Shown: piece by piece, positions 1-12,719 of the stretch
How the letters are laid out: every line of letters begins with the position of its first letter
Numbering within the stretch: position 1 is the stretch's first letter
From: Cephalopachus bancanus
Taxonomy: Eukaryota; Chordata; Mammalia; Primates; Tarsiidae
Reading direction: 5' to 3'
DNA: 64,000 bases
Assembly: GCA_027257055.1 (NCBI GenBank)
Contig: JAPVLO010000969.1
Coordinates: 186,001-250,000 of the forward strand
Program-made: the position numbers and the translations under genes
The notes under the pieces: model-generated
The model's input: only the letters and a program-made list of their open reading frames with translations
Databases searched by the model: none
What the model was told of the DNA's origin: nothing

Positions 1-708
1 TATGGTGAACAGTATATACTGCTAATTTTCTGTTTTGAACACTTGAACACCTATGTTTAGCTAAATCTCAATTATGTAGTAAGAAAGAGTGAGCATAGTA
101 TATGAACTGAGCTCCCATGTATTATTGGTCAATGATATGGCTTCAAAATAAGCAAAAGAAAAAAGAAAATACAAGCAGGCAACTTAGAAAAAAAAATCTA
201 TTTAAAACATTTGCAGGAATCCCACAGAAATCATCCTGCACACACATCGCAAAACTACACATGTGTCATTAGAGATCACAAACAGGATAGCATATTCTTG
301 GCCACCACCCACCAACAACCACTCATTCTTCCTTCTAAAAACCACCTTGATAGTCTTATTATTTCTAAGTCAAAACAACCTGTTGATTAACAGTGTCTCA
401 TATCCTACTCGAAATCTCACTTCACTGCAGACTGCTCAAAGGAGATAACCAATATAATCCTGTAGTATTAAAAAACAGCACATCACTCCCATTCAACAAA
501 TATGTATGCCAGTTATGAGCAAAGTACTGAGTTAGATGTCCTTAGTAGTTGACTCACTTCTGCAAGACGGTTGTCTACCACCGTCCTGGAACATTGAAAA
601 CAATATCATTGGGAAGAGTGAGATGGCTGTGCATTTTTATGGCTATGAATTTCTGAATTTGGTAGAGAAATGGAACAACTGGGTCATAAAATGCAAGGTA
701 TAACTTTT

Positions 709-1002
709 TTGTTGTTTGTTTTTTGAGTTGGAGTCTCACTCTGTCGCCCAGACTGGAGTGCAGTGGCTGCTCCCAGTCACTGCAGCCTCGACCTCCTGGG
801 CTCCGGCGATCCTTCCGCCTCAGCCTTCCAAGTAGCTGGAACTACAGGCGTGCGCTGCCACGCCCGGTTAATTTTTTTGATTTATTGTAGAGATGAGGTC
901 TCGCCAAGTTTCCCAGTTGGGTCTCGAACCCTTGGGCAGGCAATCCACTCACCTCGGCCTCCCAAAGCACTGGGATTACAGGCTGAGCCACCAAACCTGG
1001 CC
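709..1002 (-). mobile_element. Alu SINE, full-length dimer, antisense
   Basis: Reads as reverse-complement Alu: T-rich tail, GAGTCTCACTCTGTCGCCCA, then the second monomer, ending GGCTGAGCCACC. Flanked by an exact 14-bp target-site duplication, AAGGTATAACTTTT, at 695-708 and 1003-1016. Confidence 0.97.
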
Positions 1003-1317
1003 AAGGTATAACTTTTAATAAGCACTTCCTGTGTTAAATGTTGACAACCAGATCAGTAAGGTGAGAAGTTAGACATGACACATTAAAAGATGCTAACTAC
1101 TCTCTCAGGTCATATAGTAGGAAAAATGTATTGCTTTCCAATAGATTACCATGGTAACTCGTAGTAGATTTTAGTATTGGGAATTATATTTGCCATCTGT
1201 AGGAATATGCTAGTTATTTGCCTCTACTTTTAGGGCACTTATTTTATTTTTCGCATATATTCTATGGAGAATAATATGTCTGGAAGTTGATTTCTTTAAA
1301 CAAAGAGTGGATATTTA

Positions 1318-1593
1318 TTTATTGAGTTGGAGTCTCACTCTGTCGCCCAGACTGGAGTGCCTTGGCACTCTCCTGTCCACCACAGCCTCCACCTGCTGGG
1401 CTCCACCTCAGCCTTCCAAGTAGCCAGAACTACAGGTGCACGCTACCACACCCAGCTAATTTTTGATTTATTGTAAGATGAAGTCTCACCAAATTGCCCA
1501 GGTGGGTCTCAAACCCGCGGGCTCAGGCAATCCACTCACCTCGGCCTCCCAAAGTGCTGAGATTACAGGCTGAGTCACCGAGCCTGGCCTAAA
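1318..1593 (-). mobile_element. Alu SINE, antisense, slightly shortened
   Basis: Same subfamily as the copy at 709, with small internal deletions. An exact 12-bp duplication AGTGGATATTTA flanks it (1306-1317 and 1594-1605). Confidence 0.96.
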
Positions 1594-1794
1594 AGTGGAT
1601 ATTTAAATACTATTTAAATATAATTTATTTTTAATTCAAAAAGAAATCCAGTGGTATATTTAGGAAAGTACACAAAGGTTATTTTTTAAAACCACCCAAA
1701 ATTATTACCATTAACTGAAACTTGATATAACAGAACTAACTGAAAAATAGAGTAATTATAAACTGTAATGAAAAAATGGACAATTACTTGATAG

Positions 1795-1925
1795 TATTTT
1801 GGTTTTGCCTCTTCAGTTTTGTGTGACCTAGCGCAAGTCTCTTTGGGTCATTGTTCTCTATTTTATCATTTGTAAACTAGTTGTCCCTAAGCCTCAATGT
1901 TGGAATCTTAAAGGACCATATTAGA
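1795..1925 (+). mobile_element. MIR-like SINE remnant
   Basis: Contains the MIR core order: GTGTGACCTAGCGCAAGTCT, then a degraded CTCTATTTTATCATTTGTAAA, matching the typical tail-side MIR text. Confidence 0.6.
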
Positions 1926-2547
1926 TAATGGATGACTAATAATATATTTTATGACCATTTGTCAGATATTTTAGATTCTCAGAATTTTGAGTAATTGTGC
2001 ATTTTACTAATCTTGAAAGTGAAGTTGAGAGGTTGCTCTTTCTAGTGTTTTCCTGATTGTTTGTAAAGTTGACTCAGATATTTAGATGGCAAGTTTCTGT
2101 AACTGCAAAGTAGAAATTACAATTCCTTATGATATGCGACTGCAGTTGAAAGTACCTACTTGTAATGCTTGCGAAATTCATGCAAACTAAAATGGAAGGG
2201 GCCATTAGGAAAGCTTAAAAGAATGAAACACAAATTGTCTGACTTAAATAGGTTTGGAATTATAATTCTAGTAGTGTATGTAATGTAAAATGAGTATTCC
2301 CTGAAAATTTATTTATACCATCAAACAGTTTCAAGATAAAGAGTCACTACTGCTCGAGTACCCTTCTAACTCTCCCCAAACAAATAAGTCTATAGCATTC
2401 AAGTACCTTACGTAGTGTTGAAAGTAGCTTATAAGAATACATTAAAGATATCACTACAAAATTTTATTTGGTTGTCTTCTTGAGTAAACTGCAGTCAGTG
2501 GCAACTCAATAGTCACATAAAAATTGGTAGTATTAAAATATATTTTC

Positions 2548-2844
2548 TTTATTTTTTGGGGGGGGGGGTTGGAGTCTCACTCTGTCGCCCAGACTGGAGT
2601 GCAGTGGCTGCTCCCAGCCACCGCAGCCTCGGCCTGCTGGGGCTCTGGCAATCCTTCCACCTCAGCCTTCCAAGTAGTTGGAATTACAGGTGCACGCTAC
2701 CATGCCCGGCTAATTTTTTTGATTTATTGTAGAGATGAGGTCTCGCCAAGTTGCCTAGGCGAGTCTCGAACCCCAGTGCTCAGGCAATCCACTCACCTCA
2801 ACCTCCCAAGGCGCGGGATTACAGGCTGAGCCACCGAACCTGGC
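2548..2844 (-). mobile_element. Alu SINE, full-length, antisense
   Basis: Reverse-complement dimeric Alu with a G-run (about 10 G) in what should be the T-tail. Exact 15-bp duplication TTAAAATATATTTTC at 2533-2547 and 2845-2859. Confidence 0.97.
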
Positions 2845-5503
2845 TTAAAATATATTTTCAACTGCTGACTATTCATATACCAGTATAGTGTCTTCACCTA
2901 TAAAACAATGCAATTAGTCTAATGAAATTTGAAATCTATACCTCCTCTAAAATCAAATGATATTTTAACCTGTGTTTTATGTGAATATTTACAGACTATG
3001 GTCAAAAATGATAATTATTTATGTAGAGAAAATCTCCATAGTGGTTTTTTAAAAATTCTTATTTGACTTGCATTGCTGAACCAGTAATCTTTATATGATA
3101 GTTGCAAAAATAGATAGGCAAATAACTATTAATTGGCCTATAGTGGTTCCTAAGAGGACTCAGCAGACCATGGCTTACAAATCATGTTAAACAAGATTAA
3201 CTCCATCACTATGTAGAATAAAAGGCAAAATGTAAGCTATTTTGCCATATTAGTATTTGAAGTCATTGATCACTTGCCTATGTTAAGGTTACATGAAAAC
3301 CTAATACATTAGAAAGATGCATAAAATATTCACTGAACTATTAACAGTGGTTACCTCATGGCAGTGTGAGTCCAAGCAATCTTTAATTTATTCTTACCAT
3401 TCTTATATTTTTCACATTCTTCACAATAAGCATGTTTATAGAGGCAAAAAGGTGAGAAAAAATAAATCTGTTTTGGTATAGCTACTGAATATTTGTGAAA
3501 ATGCTTACAGGAAACCTATCATTAATCTCTTTGCCATAAAATCAAGTTATTTACACATTTTCCAAGTATATTGAAATCTATTTGCTTGAAGGTATACTCT
3601 TGCACCCACTTTAATCTGTCTATATTAGAAATCTTATGTTTTAGAGGACACCTTAGTTTCTACATTATTTTCTCAAACCACTGCTAATTGTCATGCACTG
3701 AAAATCAATACATAGAATGAGATGGTAAGATAATATCCTATTCTTTGTTAAGCAGGGCCATGTTTTTACATTTAGGTAAAAGATAATTCATCACTGAGGA
3801 CAAGCCCTTCATATATCCTGACTACAAAGACCACTAAACTGTATGGAGCCACTGACTTTGTTCTCAACTTCGTCATAGTTTAAGGAGCCATTTACTGCTC
3901 CCTTAGAAATAGTTCAGTAATGGTAGGTTCTGCTATTGGTAATTCCCAAAATATGCCAATTATTTAATAATGAGAGGAAAAAAGTTTTTTTTTAAGTTAG
4001 CAATGTATTCAAAGTATCTCTTTACAAAATGAGAATGCAAAATCAATTCATCACTATTTTCCTAAGCATGTTTATGTATTCAGAAAACAAAGAGTGTTCA
4101 AAAGCATTCAAGATAGAGAAAAGATAAATTTTTCTGTTATTCCTATTCAAGGAAATGAGCCAGCATATGGTTTGACTATTATTTTTGTTTTAATAGACTC
4201 TAACTCTGGACTCTCCAAGATTATGAGTGAAGCTTGTCTTATGAGAGAAACTATTACCAACAGATTTTGCCAAACACATTTTGTTCTAATGCTTTCACAA
4301 TAATTAGGAAATACATTAAACCCCTAAAGGAAGAACACTAAAAGAATAATATAAAATTCTGAAGTTTATCAATGCAATTTTGTATGGAATTGCAATCAGG
4401 TTTTACACGTTAAATATTTTATAAATATATTTCTATCCATTAAATATACTACAAATCATCATACTATTTTGTTTTAGAAGAGTTCAATGTTTCTGTATAG
4501 GGAAAAAAAATGGCTGCTTCTATTGGTTTTCTAAGCAGTCCAGATGTTCTGTGTTCTTTGGCCAACCCAAGCATTCCCAACGGAAGACCAAATTGTTCTA
4601 ACTGTGACAATAAAGCCTCTTGAGGAGGATTGCTTTCAGGATAAACACAGTATCCCTTAACGAAAAGGAGTAAAATGGCAGTGCCACCTTCACTCTGACA
4701 GTTTTCTCTCAAGAGATGTTTTGTAACATTCCATCTGTGCCTGTCTATTTGTGTGACATGTTATGAGAGACATTCCTAATAGAGGAAAAGCAAATACTTT
4801 TTCTTCTAAAGTATTTTCTTTTAGGCATCAGTGAAGTTTGACACCTTGATATAAAGTATCCTTGTCTTCTAAGCTGGTCTCCTGAGGCTTTTTTTATTAT
4901 TATTATTACAGAGGTATCGTCCTTCTTTGTCTAGCTTCACTCTCATCATAGTAAATCTTATGAGATCTAAGATGAAGGAGGCCCCATCTGAATACTCTGT
5001 ACCTGTATGTGTGTGTAAATATGTTGTGCTGTGTATACATTTCACATTAGAGTCTTTAAATGGAGATATTTCAAACATTGATTTTGTAATCGAAAAAGGA
5101 AAGGTTTCCTGCAATAAAACTTTGTATGTGCTAGTAACTCCACGTTGTACAATCTGAAACCGTATGCCAGTTTTCCCCAAGAAAGAATCATTGTCCTATT
5201 GTTCTGACCTAATTTTGGGAAACCTGGCTTAATAGGTACCAAGAATCTTCAAACAAATACTTATTGACAAGCAAATATCATATACAAGCAAATATTTATT
5301 GGCAAGCAATAATCAATTTGCTATTTGTTTTGCAAAAAAGATAAAATATTTTTACTGAGAAATCAAAACATGAATTTGGCTACCTTCACACACAATACAT
5401 TCCCAGTACCCAAAATCAAACTCTCTCCAAAAACGATTGTAGGCACTCCTATCCCTAAAGTTTCTAACAGAAACACACACACTTTCTCTTTCTGTCTCCT
5501 CTT

Positions 5504-5540
5504 CTTTTCTCTCTCTCTCACACACACACACACACATACA
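5504..5540. repeat. (CT)n/(CA)n compound microsatellite
   Basis: CT dinucleotides run directly into CA dinucleotides. Confidence 0.95.
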
Positions 5541-5689
5541 CTCCAAGTGAATTGCTCACCCAGTTCATGATTATGATACTTATAAGAATAGCATTTCTTG
5601 CACTTATATAAAGTAACACTTAAGTGGTCAATAAATATTAGATTTTATCATTTGTTATTATATATGTGCTCACATGCCTGACTCTGCAA

Positions 5690-5825
5690 CTAGACATGGC
5701 CTCCTTTAAGCAAGAAGCATGCCTCATCCATCACTTAAGCACTAGAACTCAAAAGTGCTACACCCAGTACATAGAAGACACTTATTAAACAAAGAGAAAA
5801 TGAATAAATTAATGAGTGAGAGAAA
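5690..5825 (+). mobile_element. L2-like LINE 3' remnant
   Basis: CCCAGTACATAGAAGACACT followed by TTATTAAACAAA and GAATAAATTAATGAGTGAG resembles the L2 3' end (the AGCACAGTG/CACATAGTAGG.../GAATGAATGAA pattern). Confidence 0.5.
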
Positions 5826-6544
5826 AGTTGAATAGCAATATCAAAGACGTGAAGTGGTACATGATTGGTTTCCAAATGCCAAGTGAATACAAGCTTCCTT
5901 AGTTCTGTAAATCAATACAAGACTATATTGTCATCAGATTTATGAATGAAAGATAATTTTTAAATCTATATTATAAAGTTGACCATTTTTTATATAATAA
6001 AATTTTATTACTAACATAATGGACTGAATTTATAAAATATAAAATTACAAATAAAACTAACTCTGATATAATGCAATAGGATAAGTGATGAAAACACTCC
6101 AGAAAATACATGTACTAAGGAGGGAAAAAAATCACTTCAGTTGGAAAAGCTTCATTGAAAATGCATAATCTAGCTTTCTCTTGCAGAATCATGAAAGCTG
6201 ATAAATGGAGAGGTTCTGAGTTTTTACAGAACTGGGAAAACATATATCAAATTCAGTTTACAAATTACATTGAAGAGATGATTATGGCTGAAGGTTAGTT
6301 TGTTGCTTCAATTAAAAAAGTGAAGAAACTTAAATGCTAACATAAGGCGTTTTTACTTTCTTACTACTTTTCATGGGCAATGTAAATCAGCAAATGGATT
6401 CCAAAGAAATTTCCAAGGTAAAGACGTCTTTGGGGAAGATTAAACTAAAGGCTTTCTACAGATTAAACTAGAATCTTTGTGATAATTCCATTTTAATCCA
6501 AAGATAATCAACCCCAAATATAATTACAATGATACTTGCAATAA

Positions 6545-6955
6545 TGTGAACTCACCATTTGGCCTATCTTCTATTTTTTAACTTTTTATTTTGCAATAAA
6601 TACTACAGACATTGCCGAAAAATTATAAGGATAGTACAATAAAATTTCATGTATCTTCTTCAGCTAGATTCACAAACTAGCAATATTTGTAATATTTACC
6701 GTATCTCTAGTCCTACAGATATGTAGATCAAAAGAGTTACACTATATATACAAACACACATCACATACTGTTGCTGAACCACATGAGAGCAAATTGCAGA
6801 CATTGCAACTAAATTCGTCCTAATTTTAGGAGTGTGAATCTCCTAAAAACAAGGGTTTTTTTTAAACATAACCAAAGTATATTCATCAAATTCAGAAGAA
6901 TTAAAAATAATAAAATACCAATGTCTTTTATATTATAGAGAATATTTACATTTTA
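6545..6955 (-). mobile_element. old L1 (L1M-type) 3' fragment, first part
   Basis: Diverged match to the mammalian L1M 3' region read in antisense, including GCTGAACCACATGAGAGCAA and a degraded TAGTACAATAAAATTTCATG. A likely continuation of the same element lies at 8352-8935, split by later insertions. Confidence 0.65.
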
Positions 6956-7097
6956 TTTAAAGAGAAACGGTTAATAACAATAGAAAAATGGAAACTTGTA
7001 TGTGGAAGAAAGAATACTTATAGAGAATGGGAGTATTTATCTCATCCAAAAGTCAGATGAGGATTTTAAAAAATGCAATGGAAACCTGATGGAAGTT

Positions 7098-7441
7098 GTT
7101 TTTTCTTTTTTTCTTTTTTGACTTAAAGATGGGGGTACAACTCAGGGTTAGGTACATATGGGCTCATCGTACAGTTAAAGTCTGGGTATCCTTATTGATG
7201 TTTTGTGCCCCCTTCCATGGCATTATCCCACTACTGCCCATGCCTTTCTTATGGTATTGTAATAATGTTCAGGGTCCGCTTATGAGTGAGTACATGTAGT
7301 ACTCAGATCTTTGTTTCTGTGATAAATCACTGAGTATTACTCTCCATCCAAGTTGCTGCGAAGTTCATAATTTTGTTTTTCTTTATGGCTGCATAATATT
7401 CCATCATGTAAATGTACCACGTTTTCTTTATCTAGTCCACA
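7098..7441 (-). mobile_element. L1 LINE 3' end, 5'-truncated, antisense
   Basis: T-run, then GGGGGTACAACTCAGGGTTA (3'UTR end), CTTATGAGTGAGTACATGTA and TTTATGGCTGCATAATATTC, ending near TTTCTTTATCTAGTCCAC. Same L1 family as the copies at 42996 and 50954. Confidence 0.93.
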
Positions 7442-8065
7442 AATCCAACTTCTTACTTAGACTGTCATGCCACTTCACAAGTGTAGGTACTCTTTCCTTC
7501 TCCCACATCCTATGTCCCCAGGTTCTACCCTTATCTTCCTTCTTATACACCTATTCCCTGTGCCCTGCCCCTAGTTATGCTCTTGTTAACTAATTTTTCA
7601 ACATCTTGTTCTTTGTACATCTGAATTCGATCCTTGCAAACCTGCAGCCCTAGCTCACGCATCTCTGGGTGTCTGGCTGGATCTATCAAGTTAATAGGAC
7701 TAGAATAACCTGTGAGCTCACAGAAGTCCTAAAATGCCAGTCAACTTTATATTCGGACTGACAGGAAATTACAGGGTAGTATTTACATCATCTACAGACA
7801 TCTCATTTACTTAAACTAAAAATAATTATTTTTATTATGTAAAACTTAACAAGAATATATTGAAAGCACTGTATGTTCATAGCCCCAAACTGACTTTTGA
7901 CATTATGGTCTATTTTTTTAAAAAAGATAAAATAGTACAGTACATTTCATCTGTTTATGGATATGCATATACAGCACCATAGATATGCAATATATATAGT
8001 ATTGTTTCATTTTGTTGTTTAATCTCTGGTTACATTTTGCTTTTTAATTAATATAAGTTCAATTT

Positions 8066-8219
8066 TCTTTCCTCCCTCCCTCCCTCCCTCCCTCCTTTCT
8101 TTTTTTTTTTTCTTTTTTCCCTTTCCTTTCCCTTTCCCTTTCCCTTTCCCTTTCCCTTTCCCTTTCCCTTTCCCTTTCCCCTTCCCTTTTCCTTTCCCTT
8201 TCCCTTTCCCTTTCCCTTT

Positions 8220-8279
<60 letters not shown>

Positions 8280-8282
8280 TTT
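8066..8282. repeat. large pyrimidine tract: (CCCT)n, (TTTCCC)n and (TTTC)n
   Basis: About 215 bases almost wholly C and T on this strand: CCCT units (8071-8094), a T-run, many TTTCCC hexamers (about 8117-8218) and TTTC tetramers (8219-8280). It abuts an antisense Alu fragment and probably grew from that element's poly(A) tail. Confidence 0.97.
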
Positions 8283-8355
8283 GAATCAAGGTCTCACACT
8301 GTCTCCCAGGCTGAATTGCAGTAGGCACAGTCAGGATTCACCACAGCCTGGACCA
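8283..8355 (-). mobile_element. Alu-type SINE fragment, antisense
   Basis: GTCTCACACTGTCTCCCAGG and then a degraded GCTGAATTGCAGTAGGCAC resemble the tail side of Alu; only about 75 bp remain. Confidence 0.65.
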
Positions 8356-8935
8356 ATGTCATCTATTATATAATCTATAATCAAATTTCAAAAATTGTCA
8401 TTATAGGTACCCTTTGTAGCATCTTTTCTATCCAGGATTATGTATTTCATTTACTTGTCAATACTCTTTCGTCTTCTTTGCTCTGGGATGGTTCTTCAAC
8501 TTTTCTTTTTCTTTCATAACATTTACATTTTTGTAGAGTAGAAGCTAGTTTTATTTTTTATAGGTGTTCCTCAACTTGGTTTTTATAGTTATTCCTCAGT
8601 TTGGGTTGGCCTGACATTTTCTCATCTTTTGGATGTTTATATGTTTCTGTCTAGAATAGTACATAAATGATACTCTGTCTTCTTAGTGCAGTGCCCTAGG
8701 GGACACATAATGTCAATTTGTCCCATTACTGGTGATGTTAACTTTGGTTACTTCCTTTAGACAGTGTCCATTTTTCGCTTGGTCATTAATAAATAATCAG
8801 TAGAGAGATACCTTGAAACAGCATGAATATCCTGACTCACCAATGGTTCACGCAATAATTTTAACATCCATTGATAATTTTTGCCTGAATCAGTTGTTAA
8901 GATGACATTCTGCTCTTAAGAAGAGCTTTCTTTTA
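8356..8935 (-). mobile_element. old L1 (L1M-type) fragment, second part
   Basis: Good diverged match to the L1M 3' region in antisense: GTCCCATTACTGGTGATGTT, TTAACATCCATTGATAATTT and TTGCCTGAATCAGTTGTTAA. Collinear with 6545-6955. Confidence 0.75.
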
Positions 8936-9246
8936 TTATTGGTTTGTTTAAAATTAATATGAATGAATAGATTTATGCTTTATTAAATTACTGTCATTTC
9001 ACTTTAACTCATCTTTTAAAACATACCACTTGTGAATAGCTCTTATTTTATAGGGAAAAAAAACACCAACAACTTTTAACACCCTTTTTACCTGGTTGGA
9101 AGGGTAAAGCACAATCCCAAGAGTAGGCTCCAGCAAACTGTGTACAGAATGGTGCACTTTTTCCTATAGTCTTTCATTTTTTTTTTTCATTCTTAGCAGT
9201 TCATTAACATAACAAGTTCCAAGGACTTGTGGGACCTAGTCTAACT

Positions 9247-9300
9247 GGGCACTAATGATAGACCCTAGCCAATGGGCGCTAATGATAGATCCTAGCATTC
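9247..9300. repeat. 27-bp tandem duplication (two imperfect units)
   Basis: Units 9247-9273 and 9274-9300 both read GGGC(A/G)CTAATGATAGA(C/T)CCTAGC and then differ slightly in the last bases. Confidence 0.85.
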
Positions 9301-11200
9301 CTGATTGGCAGTAAGTAGAAGTTAATTTGATGCTTTGGCTGAAAACCTCTTTATAAGTGACAAAATATTCGTATACTGCTTTGAAGATATTCTTTTGCCC
9401 CAAATGTTTGGTCACACAGATCAAGCTGCTCCATTTCAAGGTCAATTTTCATTTTTATTATTATTATTTTGGAGGGCATACCCTCCCTTTCCATAAAGAA
9501 TTTTTGCAAAATCAAAACTGCTATACTTACATACTAGTTTATACCTTCCCAAAACATTTTCTTGCTTTATGTGAATAACAATTCAGTTTCTTAATGTGTT
9601 ATCCCCCCAAAAAAAATTATAACTGCTTTTAAATTGCGCTGATGTATTGTGGAATTGAGTTGAATATCTTTGTAGGCTGAGCATAATTATCCTCCTGCCA
9701 GGAACAAATAAGTTATACTGCTCCAGAGAAATAAATATGCATATGAATTTATGTGAATGGATAAATCCTTATAAACTTTAGCTCTTTACAACACGAGAGA
9801 AGAAGAAATGTACTTGGTGAGGCTAATGAATAAACTGGGATCATTATAGTGTCTATCATGTATTTCCCCTACAAACTTGCATTTTACTGCATATAAATCA
9901 GGGCAGAACATTTCAAAGGACTTTATATAATGAATAAGCCAATTTTAGGGAGAACTATACAAGAATAAACCACCTAAAATCTTCAGTTATACCTCAGACA
10001 ATAGTGTAGACAGATCGATAGATAGATGTATATATACATTATATATATGTATACACACAGAGAAGAAATAGAGATATGAAATGAAAACTACAAGTGAAAA
10101 GTTCAAAAATACATATGAACTTTTATGTACATTGTTAAAATCTTTATTTCACCGATTACTAACAGAAAAAGTTTGCAAACAATAATCACACCACGTACAG
10201 GCCAAGAAGAAAAGGTAGGATCTCATACTGCACTAGGTAATTGCAGCAAGATTAGTGTAAACCAAGTGCATTTATTATTTGTAATGTAATCCAATATACT
10301 AAGAGGTGGCATGCGCTTTATTTTAATTAGTTGTTTCTTTTAAGGGGTTGCTTGCTCCAACTGTCTTGATAAGAAAAAAAAATTGTAGTCATTGCTCAAA
10401 ATGCTTGTAGCAAATCTAGTTTTAAATTGAAACAATTTATTCCAAAGCAGTCTACTACTGCAGCAATAATCAATGTGTTTTCCCTTAGCCCATACTGGAG
10501 CTTTCCAAGAACTATTGTTAATTGCCTGTAACTAAATGACTGCTGGTGCCCTTAGATGCAACTCTTTGGCACTTGTTCATTTGTTGTGTTTAACCAAATG
10601 CCAGTTTTCCTTAGGTTTTGCCTCGCAATTTTGCTTTACAATTTTCAATATTCAGTCTCAGTCTCTTAAAGGGGACAGAGTCTATCATTTTAACAAAATA
10701 ACACAAAGGCTAAACAGATTTTAAAAGGTCTGCACTTTCTCTTTCTGTCCATGGATGTTGAATTGTGCTGAAATGGAATTTTTTTTTATTTTTTAAATGC
10801 TGCCACTCCAGGCAACTTGAACTACAGCTGAAAAGCAGATCACATTTCAAAAGGAAAATGACATTTGCTGGGGCAACACCATTCATATTGTAATGTAAAG
10901 ATAAAATAGAGCAGTGGACCCAAATGATTTCTCTTAACTGTGACAGAATTTAACCCCTAGTAATTTTGTCCTAACTCGAAGGATAAGCAAGAATAGATGG
11001 TGCTCATATTAACGAATGTGTCCAGCTTGGAGCAAAAGAATGTGAAGAATAAATCTAATGCACCGTTTTCTTTGGAAGAGTTTACACATGCTATATAAAC
11101 TAATGTGACTAATTTAAATCAAATGGAAACCATTTTAATGTGTGCACCTTTATAGCATATAGGCATGTATATTACAATACTGCATTAAAATAATGTAATA

Positions 11201-11493
11201 GGCCGGGCTCGGTGGCTCAGCCTGTAATCCCGCGCTTTGGGAGGCCGAGGTGAGTGGATTGCCTGAGCCCGCGGGTTCGAGACCCACCTGGGCAACTTGG
11301 CGAGACCTCATCTCTACAATAAATTAAAAATAGCCGGGGCATGGTAGCGTGTGCCTGTAGTTCCAGCTACTTAGAAGGCTGAGGCGGAAGGATCGCCCGG
11401 GGCCCAGCAGGTCGAAAGGTGCGGTGGCCGGGGGCGGCCACTGCACCCGGTCTGGGCGATTGAGTGAGACTCCGACTCAAAAAAAAAAAAAGT
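11201..11493 (+). mobile_element. Alu SINE, full-length, sense
   Basis: Starts GGCCGGGCTCGGTGGCTCAG, ends GAGACTCCGACTCAAAA. A 14-bp duplication with one mismatch (AAAATAATGTAATA / AAAATTATGTAATA) lies at 11187-11200 and 11494-11507. Confidence 0.97.
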
Positions 11494-11619
11494 AAAATTA
11501 TGTAATAATTGACCTTCTTATAAGGACGTTACAAGAACACCATGATTCTGTGTGTAATACTATGGACGTATCTGGGAGTAACTCACATTTTGAACAATGC
11601 TTTTCTAAAAATAAGGACT

Positions 11620-11917
11620 GGCTGGGCTCAGTGGTTCAGTCTGTAACCCCAACACTTTGGAAGGCCAAGGCAAGTGGACTGCCTGAACTGGCGGGTTCAA
11701 GACCAGCCCAGGCAACTTGGCGAACCTCGTCTCTATAATAGAGTCAAAAATTGACCGGGCATGGCAGGGTGCACCTGTAGTTCTTGGAACTACTTGGAAT
11801 GCTGAGGCGGAAGGATTGCCGGAGCCCAGCAGATGGACGCTGAGGTGGCCGTGAATGTGCCACAGTTCTCCAGCCTGGGCGACAGAGTGAGACTCCAAAT
11901 CCAAAAGATAAATAAAT
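11620..11917 (+). mobile_element. Alu SINE, full-length, sense, older copy
   Basis: GGCTGGGCTCAGTGGTTCAG start with many substitutions. Flanked by exact AAAATAAGGACT at 11608-11619 and 11918-11929. Confidence 0.95.
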
Positions 11918-11954
11918 AAAATAAGGACTTACTTTCACACAATTTGTTCTTTTT

Positions 11955-12347
11955 TAATTCTTTTTTTACTATAATGATACGGGGTAAAAACTCAGGGTTA
12001 GGTTACAAACGTTGATTATGCAGGTACCCTTGTTGATGAGGTATGCGCCTCCCTCCCTAGCAGTTTCCCTCAAATGCCAGTCCCACCCCCCTCCCCTGAC
12101 AGTTTCCCACTACATTGCACAATAGAATTTTTTTTTTTAAAGCTTTTTTTGGGGTACAGTTAAGGGTTAGGTATACAATTACATTTCATTCAGGCACCCT
12201 GTTGAAATTTTGGGGGTTTCCCTGTTCCCAAAACAGATATTTGCTACTGTTAATCCCCCTCTCCCTCCCCCCCTAGTTTCCCCGTACTGTCAGTCATTTT
12301 CTTATAGTACACAATGGAATATTATGCAGCCATAAAGAAGGGGCATA
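11955..12347 (-). mobile_element. L1 3' fragment with inverted 5' piece, split by a nested L1
   Basis: Antisense 3' end up to about 12116 (CTCAGGGTTAGG, CTTGTTGATGAGGTATGCGC), then, beyond the nested L1 at 12129-12309, a short sense-strand piece, GGAATATTATGCAGCCATAA. Outer flanks share ACAATTTGTTCTT / ACAAATTTGTTCTT (about 11938-11951 and 12347-12360), consistent with one twin-primed insertion. Confidence 0.8.
12129..12309 (-). mobile_element. L1 3' end fragment nested in another L1
   Basis: T-run, GGGGTACAGTTAAGGGTTAG, then CCCCCTAGTTTCCCCG and CATTTTCTTATAGTA. Flanked by CACAATAGAAT (12118-12128) and CACAATGGAAT (12310-12320), an 11-bp duplication with one mismatch cut from the host L1. 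Confidence 0.88.
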
Positions 12348-12719
12348 CAAATTTGTTCTTAAATATATACATATCCACTTCCTAAAAATTTTTTTTTAAA
12401 TATATAGAGACCAGTAATTTTTAAATACTATCTAAAGAAAAAGTTACGTTATCGGATTTGTAGCATTCTGTTTCAGGGATAGCTTTGTTTTCCTATTTCC
12501 AAAGCTATTTTAAATAATCTGGGCACTTAAGGCATTGTACATGCCCCGGCCAATGCCCGCATCTCCAGCGCCAAGAATTTCTTGGAAGTACCATGAAAGA
12601 ATCATTTCCTGCCTGGACAGTTATCTACAGCAGAGACACTATCCTGACTCTCAACATTCCTTAGAGTTTTTCCCATGTAGACCTTGAGATAGAATTTATA
12701 ATACCTTTTTAAAAAATCA

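Noticed and set aside
763..1011. Open frames inside Alus (also near 2524, 11605, 20736, 26465, 52697, 59914)
   Set aside because: They translate antisense or sense Alu sequence (typical ESHSVAQTGVQW-type text), not genes.
8059..8328. Lys/Glu/Arg-repeat open frame on the minus strand
   Set aside because: A translation of the pyrimidine microsatellite.
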